Source: Alphaproteobacteria bacterium
Lineage (GTDB): Bacteria > Pseudomonadota > Alphaproteobacteria > Micavibrionales > Micavibrionaceae
Reading direction: 5' to 3'
Length of the DNA: 64,000 nucleotides
NCBI GenBank assembly: GCA_009929775.1
Contig: RZZS01000002.1
Location: 1 to 64,000, forward strand
Position numbers and translations under genes: made by a program. The notes beneath the pieces were generated by a model. It ran no database searches. It had not been told where the DNA came from and worked only from the letters and a program-made list of their open reading frames with translations. Positions 28,105 through 38,082 of the stretch are shown here, one piece after another. Position 1 is the first letter of the stretch, and each line of letters begins with the position of its first letter.

Positions 28105-29898
28105 TTATTCGCCTTTTTCGTTCGACTCGTCCGATTCGGCTTTCGCCTTCTTCGCCCTGGGCTTCTTTTCCGCCTTCTCTTCCCTGGTGGCGGCATCTCC
28201 GCCGCTCTGAAGGGCGGCGCCGAGAATGTCGCCGAGGGACGCGCCGCTTTCCGTGGAGCCGAAGGCTTCCATGGCGGCTTTGTCTTCCTCGATTTCACGG
28301 GCCTTGATCGACAAACCCAGTTTGCGGGTTTTCTTCTCGATCGACACGACTTTGGCGTCGACTTTTTCGCCGACAGCGAAGCGGTCCGGACGCTGCTCGG
28401 AGCGTTCGCGAGAGAGATCCGACTTCTTGATGAAGCCCGTCACACCATCGGCGACCTCGACCTCGATACCGCCCGAGGTGATCTCGGTGACGGTTCCGGT
28501 GACGACCGCACCCTTGGCGATTCCACTCATCGCGCCTTCGAACGGGTCTTCGGTCAGTTGCTTGATACCGAGTCCAATCCGTTCCTTTTCAGGCTCCAGA
28601 TCGAGGATTTTCGCCTTGACGATGTCGCCCTTGTTGAAGGCCTTGAGCGCGTCTTCGCTCTGATCTTCCCAGGAAACGTCTGACAGGTGAACCATGCCAT
28701 CGATTTCGTCGGTGAGGCCCACGAAGATCCCGAATTCCGTGACGTTGCGGACTTCGCCTTCGATGAGGTCGCCGGGCTTGTGTTCAGAGGCATATTTCTC
28801 CCACGGATTTTCCTGCGTTTGCTTGAGTCCGAGAGAGATACGGCGCTTGTCGGTGTCGACGTCCAGGATCTTGACTTCCACTTCCTGCGACGTGGAAACG
28901 ATCTTGCCGGGCGGCACGTTCTTCTTTGTCCACGACATTTCCGAAACGTGCACGAGGCCTTCGATGCCGGGCTCGAGCTCGACGAACGCGCCGTAGTCGG
29001 TGATGTTCGTGACGCGGCCCGTGAAGTTGACGCCGATCGGGAAGCGCGCTTCGACGCCTTCCCACGGATCGCTCTCAAGCTGCTTCATGCCGAGGGAGAT
29101 GCGCTGGTTTTCCTCGTTGTAGCGGATAACCTGAACTTCGACGTTCTGGCCGATTTGCAGGGCCTCGGTCGGGTGGTTGATGCGCTTCCACGAAATGTCC
29201 GTGACGTGCAGGAGACCGTCAACGCCGCCGAGGTCGACGAACGCGCCGTAATCGGTGATGTTCTTGACGACGCCGGTGAGAACCTGGCCTTCCTTGAGGT
29301 TTTCGAGCAGGTCGCTCCGCGCCTCTTCGCGGCTTTCCTCGAGAACTGCGCGGCGAGAGACGACGATGTTGCCCCGGCTGCGGTCCATTTTGAGAATGTG
29401 GAACGGCTGCGGCGTGCCCATCAGCGGGGAAACGTCGCGGATCGGGCGGATATCGACCTGGCTTCCGGGCAGGAACGCCACCGCTCCACCAAGATCGACC
29501 GTGAAGCCGCCCTTGACGCGCCCAAAAATGACGCCGGTGACCCGTTCGCCCTTCTCGCGGCTCTTTTCGAGTTCGATCCAGACTTCTTCGCGGCGGGCTT
29601 TCTCGCGGGACAGCATGGCTTCGCCCTGGCGATTTTCCATGCGCTCAACGAACACTTCGACCTTGTCGCCAACGCGAAGTTCCGTTTCCTGACCCGGAGT
29701 ATTAAATTCTTTCAGGGCAACCCGACCTTCGCTCTTGAGGCCAACGTCGACGACGACATGATCGTCCTCGACCGCGATGATGCGGCCCTCGACAACCTTG
29801 CCTTCGAAATTCCCTCTTTGCTGCATCTGTTCATCGAGGAGGGCAGCGAACTCCTGCGAATTGTCTCTGTCTTGTAGGTTTGCGGCTGCGTGTGCCAT
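28105..29898 (-). CDS. rpsA: 30S ribosomal protein S1
   Basis: Repeated S1 domains (GAFVDLGGVDGLLHVTDISWKRINHP..., GAFVELEPGIEGLVHVSEMSWTKKN...). Confidence 0.96.
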   Translation of the reverse strand: MAHAAANLQDRDNSQEFAALLDEQMQQRGNFEGKVVEGRIIAVEDDHVVVDVGLKSEGRVALKEFNTPGQETELRVGDKVEVFVERMENRQGEAMLSREKARREEVWIELEKSREKGERVTGVIFGRVKGGFTVDLGGAVAFLPGSQVDIRPIRDVSPLMGTPQPFHILKMDRSRGNIVVSRRAVLEESREEARSDLLENLKEGQVLTGVVKNITDYGAFVDLGGVDGLLHVTDISWKRINHPTEALQIGQNVEVQVIRYNEENQRISLGMKQLESDPWEGVEARFPIGVNFTGRVTNITDYGAFVELEPGIEGLVHVSEMSWTKKNVPPGKIVSTSQEVEVKILDVDTDKRRISLGLKQTQENPWEKYASEHKPGDLIEGEVRNVTEFGIFVGLTDEIDGMVHLSDVSWEDQSEDALKAFNKGDIVKAKILDLEPEKERIGLGIKQLTEDPFEGAMSGIAKGAVVTGTVTEITSGGIEVEVADGVTGFIKKSDLSRERSEQRPDRFAVGEKVDAKVVSIEKKTRKLGLSIKAREIEEDKAAMEAFGSTESGASLGDILGAALQSGGDAATREEKAEKKPRAKKAKAESDESNEKGE

Positions 29899-29986
29899 GT
29901 TTACGTACTTCCTTTCGAGATGAAATCACCGCAACGCCATCCCTTTTTACAGGCGGTAAGCCCAGGGAAGCGAAGGATGTTCGTGT

Positions 29987-30643
29987 TTAAGCGGAGTGAA
30001 CGATTTCCAGCGCTTTTTCAAGCACTTCATCCGGATCCATCGTCGACGTGTCAAGAATGACCGCATCGTCAGCCGGTTTCAGCGGGGCTGCGGCCCTGCC
30101 GGAATCTCGTGCGTCACGCTTGCGCATGTCCGCCAAAACGGCCTCATATGTAACGTCTATGCCCTTGGATTGCAACTCCTTATATCGGCGCTCGGCCCTC
30201 ACTTCCGTGTCGGCGATGACAAAGAGCTTTACCTTCGCGTTCGGACAAACAACTGTGCCAATGTCGCGCCCGTCCAGAACCGCGCCCTTGCGTCCGGCGG
30301 GAGGCTCGGCGGCGAAGTCCTGTTGCAGGGCGAGCAGCGCTGCGCGCACCTCCGGAAAGACGGAAACCTTCGAGGCCGCCTCGCCGACATCGTCGCGGGT
30401 CAGGTCCGGGTTGGCCAGCATGTCGAGCGAGAACACCTCGCGTACGTCTCTGGCGGCTTTTACGGCGGTGGTTTCATCGCCAGGATCGCCCTCGTCCCGC
30501 AGCACCCGCCATCCCACAACGCGGTAGAGCTTGCCGGTATCGAGATAGGCGTAATCCAGCTTCTCCGCCAGATTGCGCGCCAGCGTTCCCTTCCCGCTGG
30601 CGGCGGGGCCGTCGATGGCGACTACGTTATCTTTGCAGGTCAC
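29987..30643 (-). CDS. cmk: Cytidylate kinase
   Basis: VVAIDGPAASGKGTLARNLAEKLDYAYLDTGKLYR...DGRDIGTVVCPNAKVKLFV. Confidence 0.95.
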   Translation of the reverse strand: MTCKDNVVAIDGPAASGKGTLARNLAEKLDYAYLDTGKLYRVVGWRVLRDEGDPGDETTAVKAARDVREVFSLDMLANPDLTRDDVGEAASKVSVFPEVRAALLALQQDFAAEPPAGRKGAVLDGRDIGTVVCPNAKVKLFVIADTEVRAERRYKELQSKGIDVTYEAVLADMRKRDARDSGRAAAPLKPADDAVILDTSTMDPDEVLEKALEIVHSA

Positions 30644-30690
30644 TCGGTTTCCTCTTCCTTCATGATCGTCTTCCCGAGCGAGGCCGCAAG

Positions 30691-30760
30691 GCCGACGAGG
30701 GATCTCCAGACGCCTTCGCTCTGCAACGTGAGATCCCTCACATGCGTTCGGGATGACAGC
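30691..30760. repeat. Candidate dispersed extragenic element with inverted repeat GAGGGATCTC...GAGATCCCTC
   Basis: 10-bp perfect inverted arms (30697-30706 / 30730-30739); minus strand reads CTGTCATCCCGAACGCATGTGAGGGATCTC; single copy seen in window. Confidence 0.5.
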
Positions 30761-30766
30761 CTTATA

Positions 30767-32113
30767 TTAACCGTCCCCTTCAATCTCCGCCCCCAGACCA
30801 TTCATCAATTCCACGAAGCCGGGGAAGCTGGTGGCGATGGGGCGGTGGTCGTCGATTTCGATAGGCTCTTCGGATGCGCACCCAAGCACGAGGAAGCTCA
30901 TCGCGATACGGTGATCGAGCTCGGTGGCGATAGCCGGGCCGCCGTTTGGCGGTTTGCCGGTGCCGTGGATGGTCAGGCTGTCTTCGCCCATTTCAACGTT
31001 TACGCCGCATTCCTTCAATCCCTCGGCCACGAGCAGCAGGCGGTCGCTTTCCTTGACGCGCAGTTCGGCAAGGCCGCTCATGCGGGTTGTGCCTTGTGCG
31101 CAGGCGGCGGCCATGGCCAGCACAGGGAATTCGTCGACCATGCGCGGGACGATGGAGGCCGGAACGTCGATGCCTTTGAGGGGGCCGGTGCCTCGGGCGG
31201 TGATCGTGGCGATCGGCTCGCCCGCGTCCGTCCTTTGGCCGGACAATTCAATGTCGGCTCCCATTTCCCGAAGGACCTCGATCAGGCCGGTGCGCAAGGG
31301 GTTCATGCCGACGCGCGGCAGGGTTACTTCCGATCCTTCGGTGATCAGGGCGGCAACAAGCGGAAAGGCGGCGGAGCTGATGTCGGCGGGGACGTCAATT
31401 GCGCAGGGCTGAAGCTCCAGCTGACCAGTCACGGAAATGGCAGTTGCGCCATCCTCGAGCGTCTCCGTTGTTACTTCAACGCCGAAATGGCGCAGCATAT
31501 TTTCGGTATGATCGCGTGTCGGGTGGGCTTCGATGACGGTCGTCCGGCCGCGTGCGGACAGCCCTGCGAGCAGAACCGCGCTTTTGACCTGTGCCGAGGC
31601 GACGGGCAGGCGGTATTCGATCTGCAGCACCTCTTTCGCGCCCATCACGCCGAGCGGCAGGCGTCCTTCACTGCGGGTCATGAAGCTTGCGCCCATGTCG
31701 GTGAGCGGCGCAATCACCCTCTTCATCGGGCGCTTGATGAGTGATTTGTCGCCGGTAAAAAAGGCCGTGATGTTATGTCCCGCGACGAGCCCGATCAGCA
31801 GACGGGTCGAGGTGCCGCTGTTGCCCATGTCGAGGACTTCGGCGGGCTCGTGCAGTCCGCCAATGCCAACGCCGTAGGTATGCCAGAGGCCGTCGTCGGA
31901 CTTGTATATTCTCGCGCCCATCGCTTTCATCGCGGCGGCGGTGGCGAGCACGTCCTCGCCTTCGAGCAGGCCGGAAATAATTGTTTCCCCCACGGTCATG
32001 CCGCCGAGCATCAGCGCGCGGTGCGAAATGGACTTGTCGCCGGGGATGCGGGCGGATCCGGAAAGCGCGCCAGCTTTTTTCGATTTCAATGCATATGGAC
32101 CAGACATGCCCAT
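30767..32113 (-). CDS. aroA: 3-phosphoshikimate 1-carboxyvinyltransferase
   Basis: ARIPGDKSISHRALMLGGMTVGETIISGLLEGEDVLATAAAMKAMGA...DMGNSGTSTRLL. Confidence 0.94.
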   Translation of the reverse strand: MGMSGPYALKSKKAGALSGSARIPGDKSISHRALMLGGMTVGETIISGLLEGEDVLATAAAMKAMGARIYKSDDGLWHTYGVGIGGLHEPAEVLDMGNSGTSTRLLIGLVAGHNITAFFTGDKSLIKRPMKRVIAPLTDMGASFMTRSEGRLPLGVMGAKEVLQIEYRLPVASAQVKSAVLLAGLSARGRTTVIEAHPTRDHTENMLRHFGVEVTTETLEDGATAISVTGQLELQPCAIDVPADISSAAFPLVAALITEGSEVTLPRVGMNPLRTGLIEVLREMGADIELSGQRTDAGEPIATITARGTGPLKGIDVPASIVPRMVDEFPVLAMAAACAQGTTRMSGLAELRVKESDRLLLVAEGLKECGVNVEMGEDSLTIHGTGKPPNGGPAIATELDHRIAMSFLVLGCASEEPIEIDDHRPIATSFPGFVELMNGLGAEIEGDG

Positions 32114-32159
32114 AGAAGTAACGCGAGGGCTGGAAAAGGGCAACGAAAAGAAGAAGCCG

Positions 32160-34322
32160 TCAATCGAAACTGGACAGGTCGCCGTTATATCCTTTAACGA
32201 ACTCCACAAACTGGTCGGCAGGAACCGGCCTTGAGTATCGAAATCCCTGTACCTCGTCGCATCCCTCGGTCACCAGGAAGCGCTCGTGATCCTGCGTTTC
32301 AACGCCTTCAGCGATGACCTTGAGGTTCAGCGAATGGCCGAGACCGACAATCGTGCGGGCGATCGAGGCATCGTCGGGATTGTTCAGCGCGTTGCGGATG
32401 AAGGATTGGTCGATCTTGAGGCGATCGATCGGAAATTGCCGCAGATAGGACAGCGACGAGTATCCGGTGCCAAAGTCGTCAATCGCAAGTTCCACGCCAA
32501 TCGAGTGGAGGTGCTGGAGCACCTGGATTGTATGGTTGATATCGTCCATGAAGACGCTTTCCGTGACTTCCATCTCGAGCTGCCGGGCCGGAAGGCCGGT
32601 CTCTTCGAGCACCTGCTCGACGAGCGCGCAGAGATCGCTCTGGTGGAACTGGGCGCCTGATACGTTGACGGCGACGCGCACCGGATGTTCGGAGTGTTCG
32701 CGCCATGTCATGGCTTTTTCGCAGGCCTCGCGCAGGACCCACTCGCCGATGGGCACGATTAAACCGGATTGCTCGGCGATCGGGATGAATTCGACGGGTG
32801 GAATAAAGTGGCCGCCCTCTTTGCTGTTGTCGGGCTTCCACCAGCGAAGAAGCGCTTCGGCGCCGATCAGCCTGCCGGTGCGAAGGTCGAGTTGAGGCTG
32901 GTAATAAAGCGAGAGCTGACCGTGTTCGAGCGCGTCGCGCAGGTCCCGCAGCATCTGGAAACGCAACTGGACCGCAATGTCGAAGTCCTCCGAATATTCC
33001 TTCAGACAATCCCGCCCTTCTTCCTTGGCGCGGTTCAGAGCAATGTCCGCGTTTTTGAGGACCTGGTCGGGGTCGATGCCGTCGTCCGGATATGTCGCGA
33101 CACCGATGGAGGCGCGAACCTGGAAGTTTTCGTTGAAGACCTTGAACGGTTCCGAGCGGATGACGCCGAGGATCCTCTCGCCAACATCCCGCGCGGTCGT
33201 TACATCGGAGTTCAGCGGCATCATGATGGCAAACTCGTCCTCTCCCGCCTTGGCGACAATGGCCGTCGGGGGCAGGGCAGCCCGCAGTCGTTTGCCGACG
33301 GCACGGAGGATGGCGTCGCCTACATTGTGGCCCATCGAGTCGTTGATGTCCTTGAAGTGGTCGAGGTCCATTGTGATGACGGCGAAATGCGAGTTGGACC
33401 GGTCTTCAGTGAGGCGGGCCTGTTCCGAGAGTTTTTGAACGAACAGTGTGCGGTTCGGCAGGCCGGTGAGCGTGTCGTAATAGGCGAGCTTGTGAATCTG
33501 GTCCTCGGCAGCGGCCTTGATCCGGCGGATGTTGTCGGCGTTTTGGCGGATCAGGCGCTGGGCAATCGAGATCGCGCCGCCGATTTCGTCGTTCGGGTTG
33601 TAGGGCGAATCCTGAATATTCGGATTTTCGGGGTCTTCCGAGGCCGAAAGGAGGTTGTCGCGCATAAAAAGAATCGGTTCGAGCAGCCAGTGGCCAAGCG
33701 CAAGCATCAGGACACTGGTGACGAAAGCAGACATGAGCAGCATGACGAGAATCGTCTGTTCGACGTAGGCATTTACAATATCGCCGATTTCGTCCGAGTT
33801 CAGGCGCGCCACGACAATGTACGGGCGCTGCAGATCGTTCGGGCGGAAGACCACTTCGTAGGAACTCCCGTCCACCGTCCGGTAGGTTTGGGCGAGACTC
33901 TCGCGGTCGAGCATCGTCAGAACGATTGGTTCGCCATAGGTCCGAATCAGATTCAGTTCGGCGGAATACACGGCGATGCCGTTAACGAGGGTTGTCGAAA
34001 TGAGCCGGTTGGCGTCCTCGTCGTTGATCGGCGAAACGAACTGGCTCGTTGTGCGCGGATCGATCAGCGGGACGATCGCAGAGCGACCCGCTTCCACGAG
34101 CTCGCCAAGGCGGGCCTGTTCGTAGTCCCGCAGGGTCAGGGCCATAATGCCCGCCTGAACCGCCATGATGGTGAGGAACACGGCGAGCGTAATACGCCAG
34201 CTCAGCCGGCTCTTCCATATCTGGGCAGGAGCCGACGACAGCCCGAGAATCGTTTTCAGTTTCGTTGACTGGGACACGCTGGAAGACCACTCCGGGTTTA
34301 TGCGTTTTGAATCCGAGTTCAT
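32160..34322 (-). CDS. GGDEF/EAL domain protein (degenerate GGDEF, intact EAL)
   Basis: KAGEDEFAIMMP in place of RxGGDEF; EAL motifs GAEALLRWW, VTESVFMDD, AIDDFGTGYSSLSYLRQFPIDRLKID; N-terminal TM sensor region. Confidence 0.9.
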   Translation of the reverse strand: MNSDSKRINPEWSSSVSQSTKLKTILGLSSAPAQIWKSRLSWRITLAVFLTIMAVQAGIMALTLRDYEQARLGELVEAGRSAIVPLIDPRTTSQFVSPINDEDANRLISTTLVNGIAVYSAELNLIRTYGEPIVLTMLDRESLAQTYRTVDGSSYEVVFRPNDLQRPYIVVARLNSDEIGDIVNAYVEQTILVMLLMSAFVTSVLMLALGHWLLEPILFMRDNLLSASEDPENPNIQDSPYNPNDEIGGAISIAQRLIRQNADNIRRIKAAAEDQIHKLAYYDTLTGLPNRTLFVQKLSEQARLTEDRSNSHFAVITMDLDHFKDINDSMGHNVGDAILRAVGKRLRAALPPTAIVAKAGEDEFAIMMPLNSDVTTARDVGERILGVIRSEPFKVFNENFQVRASIGVATYPDDGIDPDQVLKNADIALNRAKEEGRDCLKEYSEDFDIAVQLRFQMLRDLRDALEHGQLSLYYQPQLDLRTGRLIGAEALLRWWKPDNSKEGGHFIPPVEFIPIAEQSGLIVPIGEWVLREACEKAMTWREHSEHPVRVAVNVSGAQFHQSDLCALVEQVLEETGLPARQLEMEVTESVFMDDINHTIQVLQHLHSIGVELAIDDFGTGYSSLSYLRQFPIDRLKIDQSFIRNALNNPDDASIARTIVGLGHSLNLKVIAEGVETQDHERFLVTEGCDEVQGFRYSRPVPADQFVEFVKGYNGDLSSFD

Positions 34323-34533
34323 TCAGCCCATGATATCTTAGGTTTCGCTGACCGAAGCTGCAATCCCTCTTCCTTCCCGAAAAATGGAAAAAGCGGTCAT
34401 AGGCCGCATTTTCCCTTCAATATTAGCTAAAAGTTATTAAGAAGGAATTTAAAATTTATGAAAAGAGCTAGCCCCCCGGCGACATCCACTCCAGTATGGA
34501 TTCGATGGTTCGGGAAGTAAAAAGAAAAAACGC

Positions 34534-34908
34534 CTATTCGGAAAAAATCAGGCTCCGTCCGTCCGAATTAAGAGTGCGATAAAAACAGGTTCTCCGCCCG
34601 GTATGGCATGCACCGGATCCGGTTTGCTCTGCCTTGACGAGAAGCGCGTCCTGGTCGCAGTCGGTGCGTATCTCGCGAACGATCTGAATGTTGCCGCTCT
34701 CCTCGCCTTTAAGCCAAAGGCGGTTTCGCGATCGGCTCCAGTAATAAACTTTTCCGGTCTCAAGCGTTTTCGCAAGTGCTTCTGCGTTCATCCAGGCGAG
34801 CATCAGCACCTCGCCCGTTCCGGCATCCGTCGTCACGACGGGAATAAGCCCCGATTCATTGAATCGGGGTTCGAACGACGTCGTTTCCTCGGTTTCGGGG
34901 TTGTGCAT
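34534..34908 (-). CDS. hisI: Phosphoribosyl-AMP cyclohydrolase
   Basis: [40 protein letters not shown]...[15 protein letters not shown]. Confidence 0.93.
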   Translation of the reverse strand: MHNPETEETTSFEPRFNESGLIPVVTTDAGTGEVLMLAWMNAEALAKTLETGKVYYWSRSRNRLWLKGEESGNIQIVREIRTDCDQDALLVKAEQTGSGACHTGRRTCFYRTLNSDGRSLIFSE

Positions 34909-34938
34909 GAAAGGGAAAGACCTTATGCCGGTGTATTC

Positions 34939-35088
34939 CTATTTTGGGTCTTTATCCTTCTCGGCGCCGGGGGCATCGCCCTTGATCTTCTTGAGCGCCT
35001 GCTCATTCAGCTTCGTGAAGTAGTCTTCCTCGTTCAGGCTTGCGCCGCCTTTTTTGGATTTATTGCCGTCGTCGCGCCGTGTAACCAT
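34939..35088 (-). CDS. Small charged 49-aa protein of unknown function
   Basis: Strong RBS AAGGAGG upstream of ATG; MVTRRDDGNKSKKGGASLNEEDYFTKLNEQALKKIKGDAPGAEKDKDPK*; not in ORF track. Confidence 0.6.
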   Translation of the reverse strand: MVTRRDDGNKSKKGGASLNEEDYFTKLNEQALKKIKGDAPGAEKDKDPK

Positions 35089-35248
35089 GGGCAACCTCCT
35101 TATTACCTACTAGAAGAATAGCATGAGCGTATTAACATTTCCATTTAAATGACCGGACCGATTTCGCCCTGGTTTTGCTCCCGGCGTTGCGAATTGCCGC
35201 ATTTTGTGGGAAAATGATCAAAGCGCGCGTCAAAACAGGCTGTTCTTT

Positions 35249-36643
35249 ATGAAATTTCCTCGTTTCGGTTTTTTCGCCTTTTGTCTTTTGGTCTTCTCGC
35301 CACAAACCTCGACAGCCCAGCTCGCCGGGAGCGATACCGCGCCGGGTGCTTCCTGCGCGGGGTTCCCGACGGGCGCAACCCGTCTGGTGGCCGATGCGGA
35401 CGGCAACGGCGCAGATGTCACGCTCGTCTGTGACGGGACTAACTGGCAGGCTGCCGGGGTCAGGGTGGGAAACGATACGGCGTCTTGCGTAGCCGCCAAG
35501 GAGGGAACGATCCGCTATACCGGAGGTTCTCCGGCCTGGGAGTATTGTGACGGGAGTGGCTGGCTCCCTTTTGAGTCAGCCGGGGGCGGCGGATGTTCGG
35601 CCCCGGCTGACTGCCCCGACCCCGGAGACACTTGCACGGACGGGAGTAAATTCGCGGGCTTCGTGAACATCGGAGAAGCGTGCGAGGTTCTTTATGTTGC
35701 TGCGGCAGATCAGGTCAGCGATCAAACTGACGCCTGGGGCCTTACGGGCGATACTGGCGCGGATGACTGGGAGAACGGGGTTACCAATCACCGGTGGATC
35801 GTCGCGAACAGAACGCTAAGCAGCTATCCGGCATTTGAGACCTGCGCCAATCTCTCTCTTCATACCCATGACGACTGGTATCTGCCGGCCTATCAGGAAT
35901 TCTTTACGCTGACGCAAAACAGCAGCGCGATCACCGGTTTCGAGTTTAGCGAGGATTACTGGATCTCCACGGAGTACAATGGCATTAACGGCAATGCCTT
36001 CATGGGAAAAGCTGGTCCGCCGGGGGGCTCGAATACTGTAAAGACGGCGACGAACAATGTGCGTTGCGTCCGCCGCGAAGGGGCGTGCCCGGACGTGGGA
36101 AATGTGTGCGGGGACGGAACGGTTTACGCCGGGTTCAGCCCGGACGGGGATGTGCCGATGTTTACGATGCCCGCGGATGCGGGGCAGATCGACTGGAATA
36201 ACGGCACCGGCAATCTGATAGACACATCAATGGTGAATTGCGCAAATGCAACGCCGGGTACCTCGCCTAGCTGCCAGACGGGGGAAGATAACACGACCTT
36301 CCTGGTAGGTCTGTCCAATGCGGACGCGCCTTACGAGGCGGCTCTTTTTTGCCATTGTCTTGGGAAAGATACGACGGGCGTTTGCGCGAGCGATCCCGCA
36401 AGCGGTTTCAATGCCTATGGTTACAGCGACTGGTATCTTCCTGCGCAGGACGAACTGTACGAGCTTAGGGTCAACAGAACGGCGATCGGCGGATTCGACG
36501 TAACGGGTGCCTGGCCCTCCGGATTTTACTGGTCGTCTTCCGAAAGCGGTGCTTCGGGCGCTGCGCGGCAGCGGTTTGATAACGGTACGCAGGGAACGAC
36601 CAACAAGAATAATACGCTCTCTGTCCGCTGTGTCCGGAAGTGA
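35249..36643 (+). CDS. Secreted protein with two DUF1566 (Lcl C-terminal-like) domains
   Basis: Signal peptide MKFPRFGFFAFCLLVFSPQTSTAQ; repeated DWYLPAYQEF...VRCVRR and DWYLPAQDEL...YWSSSESG...VRCVRK. Confidence 0.8.
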   Translation: MKFPRFGFFAFCLLVFSPQTSTAQLAGSDTAPGASCAGFPTGATRLVADADGNGADVTLVCDGTNWQAAGVRVGNDTASCVAAKEGTIRYTGGSPAWEYCDGSGWLPFESAGGGGCSAPADCPDPGDTCTDGSKFAGFVNIGEACEVLYVAAADQVSDQTDAWGLTGDTGADDWENGVTNHRWIVANRTLSSYPAFETCANLSLHTHDDWYLPAYQEFFTLTQNSSAITGFEFSEDYWISTEYNGINGNAFMGKAGPPGGSNTVKTATNNVRCVRREGACPDVGNVCGDGTVYAGFSPDGDVPMFTMPADAGQIDWNNGTGNLIDTSMVNCANATPGTSPSCQTGEDNTTFLVGLSNADAPYEAALFCHCLGKDTTGVCASDPASGFNAYGYSDWYLPAQDELYELRVNRTAIGGFDVTGAWPSGFYWSSSESGASGAARQRFDNGTQGTTNKNNTLSVRCVRK

Positions 36644-36711
36644 TACCTGACATCCGGGGCGGGCTTTGGAACATGGAATGTGACAAGTTGAAAACCGAAC
36701 TCGAGGCCGCT

Positions 36712-38049
36712 ATGCGAAACGTGTCGAAATACTCTCTCGCAGTCGCGATTTTCGCGTGCGCGGTTCTGCCGACCAGCGCTCTCGCCCAGCTTGCCGGGAC
36801 CGACACAGCGCCGGGAGCGTCTTGCGCCGGGTTTCCGACGGGTGCAACCCGCGTGGTGGCCGACGCAGACGGAAACGGGGCGGAGGTAACGCTTGTCTGC
36901 GATGGCACGAACTGGCAGGCGGCCGGGGTCAGGGTCGGTGCGGATAGCGCTGCATGCGGCTCGGCTAATGAGGGGACGATTCGCTACACCGGAGGGACGC
37001 CTCCCTTCGAATATTGCGACGGCAGCGACTGGACCGAATTTGACGAGACGGGCGGCGGTGGATGCACCGCCCCGGTGGATTGTTCCACGCCCGGGGCCAC
37101 ATGTTCGGACGGCAGCAAGTTCGCGGGATTCGTCATTGACGGGACATCCTGCGCAGCCCTCTATGTCGCCGCGTCCGACCAGGTTAGCGACCAGTCGGAT
37201 GCGTGGGGTCCGGGATCAACCGATACCGGTGCCGACGACTGGGAAAACGGGGCAGCCAATCACCGATGGATCGTCGCGAACACAACGCTCAGTAGTTATC
37301 CGGCCTTCGAGACCTGCGCGAACCTGTCGCTGCACAGCAAGACCGACTGGTATCTGCCCTCAGGCCACGAGATGATCGTTCTGGTGAAAAACCGCAGCGC
37401 TATCGGAGGTTTCGAGGGGGGAGAAGACTATTGGACGTCGACGGAGCTTATAGCGAACAATGGCATCGAAGGTGTGTTTGGTCCGGTCGGGTTCTCCAAT
37501 GACCTCAAGACGAGGACGAATAACGTCCGCTGCGTCCGCCGCGAAGGCGCGTGTCCGGACGTGGGAAATGTGTGCGAGGACGGAACGGTTTACGCCGGGT
37601 TCAGCCCGGATGGTAATGTGCCGATGTTTACGACGCCGGCTGACCAAAGTTCAGGCGCTGCTTGGGGGACATACAATTTCCCGACGGGTTCAACCTCTAC
37701 GATTACAGGGGCCACCAACACCGCGGATATCTATGCCCATGTCTCGAACGGCGATGGTCTTTACAATCCCGGGGACGGCACGACGTCTAACGCCTTTGTT
37801 GTTTGTGCGGAACTAGGTGCCTACAGGCATTCCGACTGGTATGTTCCCGCGCTCGACGAGCTTGAGGTTTTGGTAACAAACCGAAGCGCCATCGGCGGGT
37901 TTGACACGACGTCGGGTTACCCCGTTAGCTACTACTGGTCTTCCTCGGAGAGCAGCGGCGACGTTGCACAGCGTTGGGACTTCGGAACGCCATGGCCCGG
38001 TACCAATAACAAGAACATAATGTTGTCCGTGCGCTGTGTCAGAAAATAG
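36712..38049 (+). CDS. Secreted protein with two DUF1566 (Lcl C-terminal-like) domains, paralog of preceding gene
   Basis: MRNVSKYSLAVAIFACAVLPTSALAQLAGTDTAPGASCAGFPTGATRVVADADGNGAEVTLVCDGTNWQAAGVRVG..., near-parallel architecture. Confidence 0.8.
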   Translation: MRNVSKYSLAVAIFACAVLPTSALAQLAGTDTAPGASCAGFPTGATRVVADADGNGAEVTLVCDGTNWQAAGVRVGADSAACGSANEGTIRYTGGTPPFEYCDGSDWTEFDETGGGGCTAPVDCSTPGATCSDGSKFAGFVIDGTSCAALYVAASDQVSDQSDAWGPGSTDTGADDWENGAANHRWIVANTTLSSYPAFETCANLSLHSKTDWYLPSGHEMIVLVKNRSAIGGFEGGEDYWTSTELIANNGIEGVFGPVGFSNDLKTRTNNVRCVRREGACPDVGNVCEDGTVYAGFSPDGNVPMFTTPADQSSGAAWGTYNFPTGSTSTITGATNTADIYAHVSNGDGLYNPGDGTTSNAFVVCAELGAYRHSDWYVPALDELEVLVTNRSAIGGFDTTSGYPVSYYWSSSESSGDVAQRWDFGTPWPGTNNKNIMLSVRCVRK

Positions 38050-38082
38050 TTATGAAGCGCGATGTTTGACCCAGGGGATATT

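Noticed and set aside
28687-29877. 396-aa plus-strand ORF
   Set aside because: Antisense to rpsA; mirrors repeated S1 domains.
32769-34268. 499-aa plus-strand ORF
   Set aside because: Antisense shadow of the GGDEF/EAL gene.
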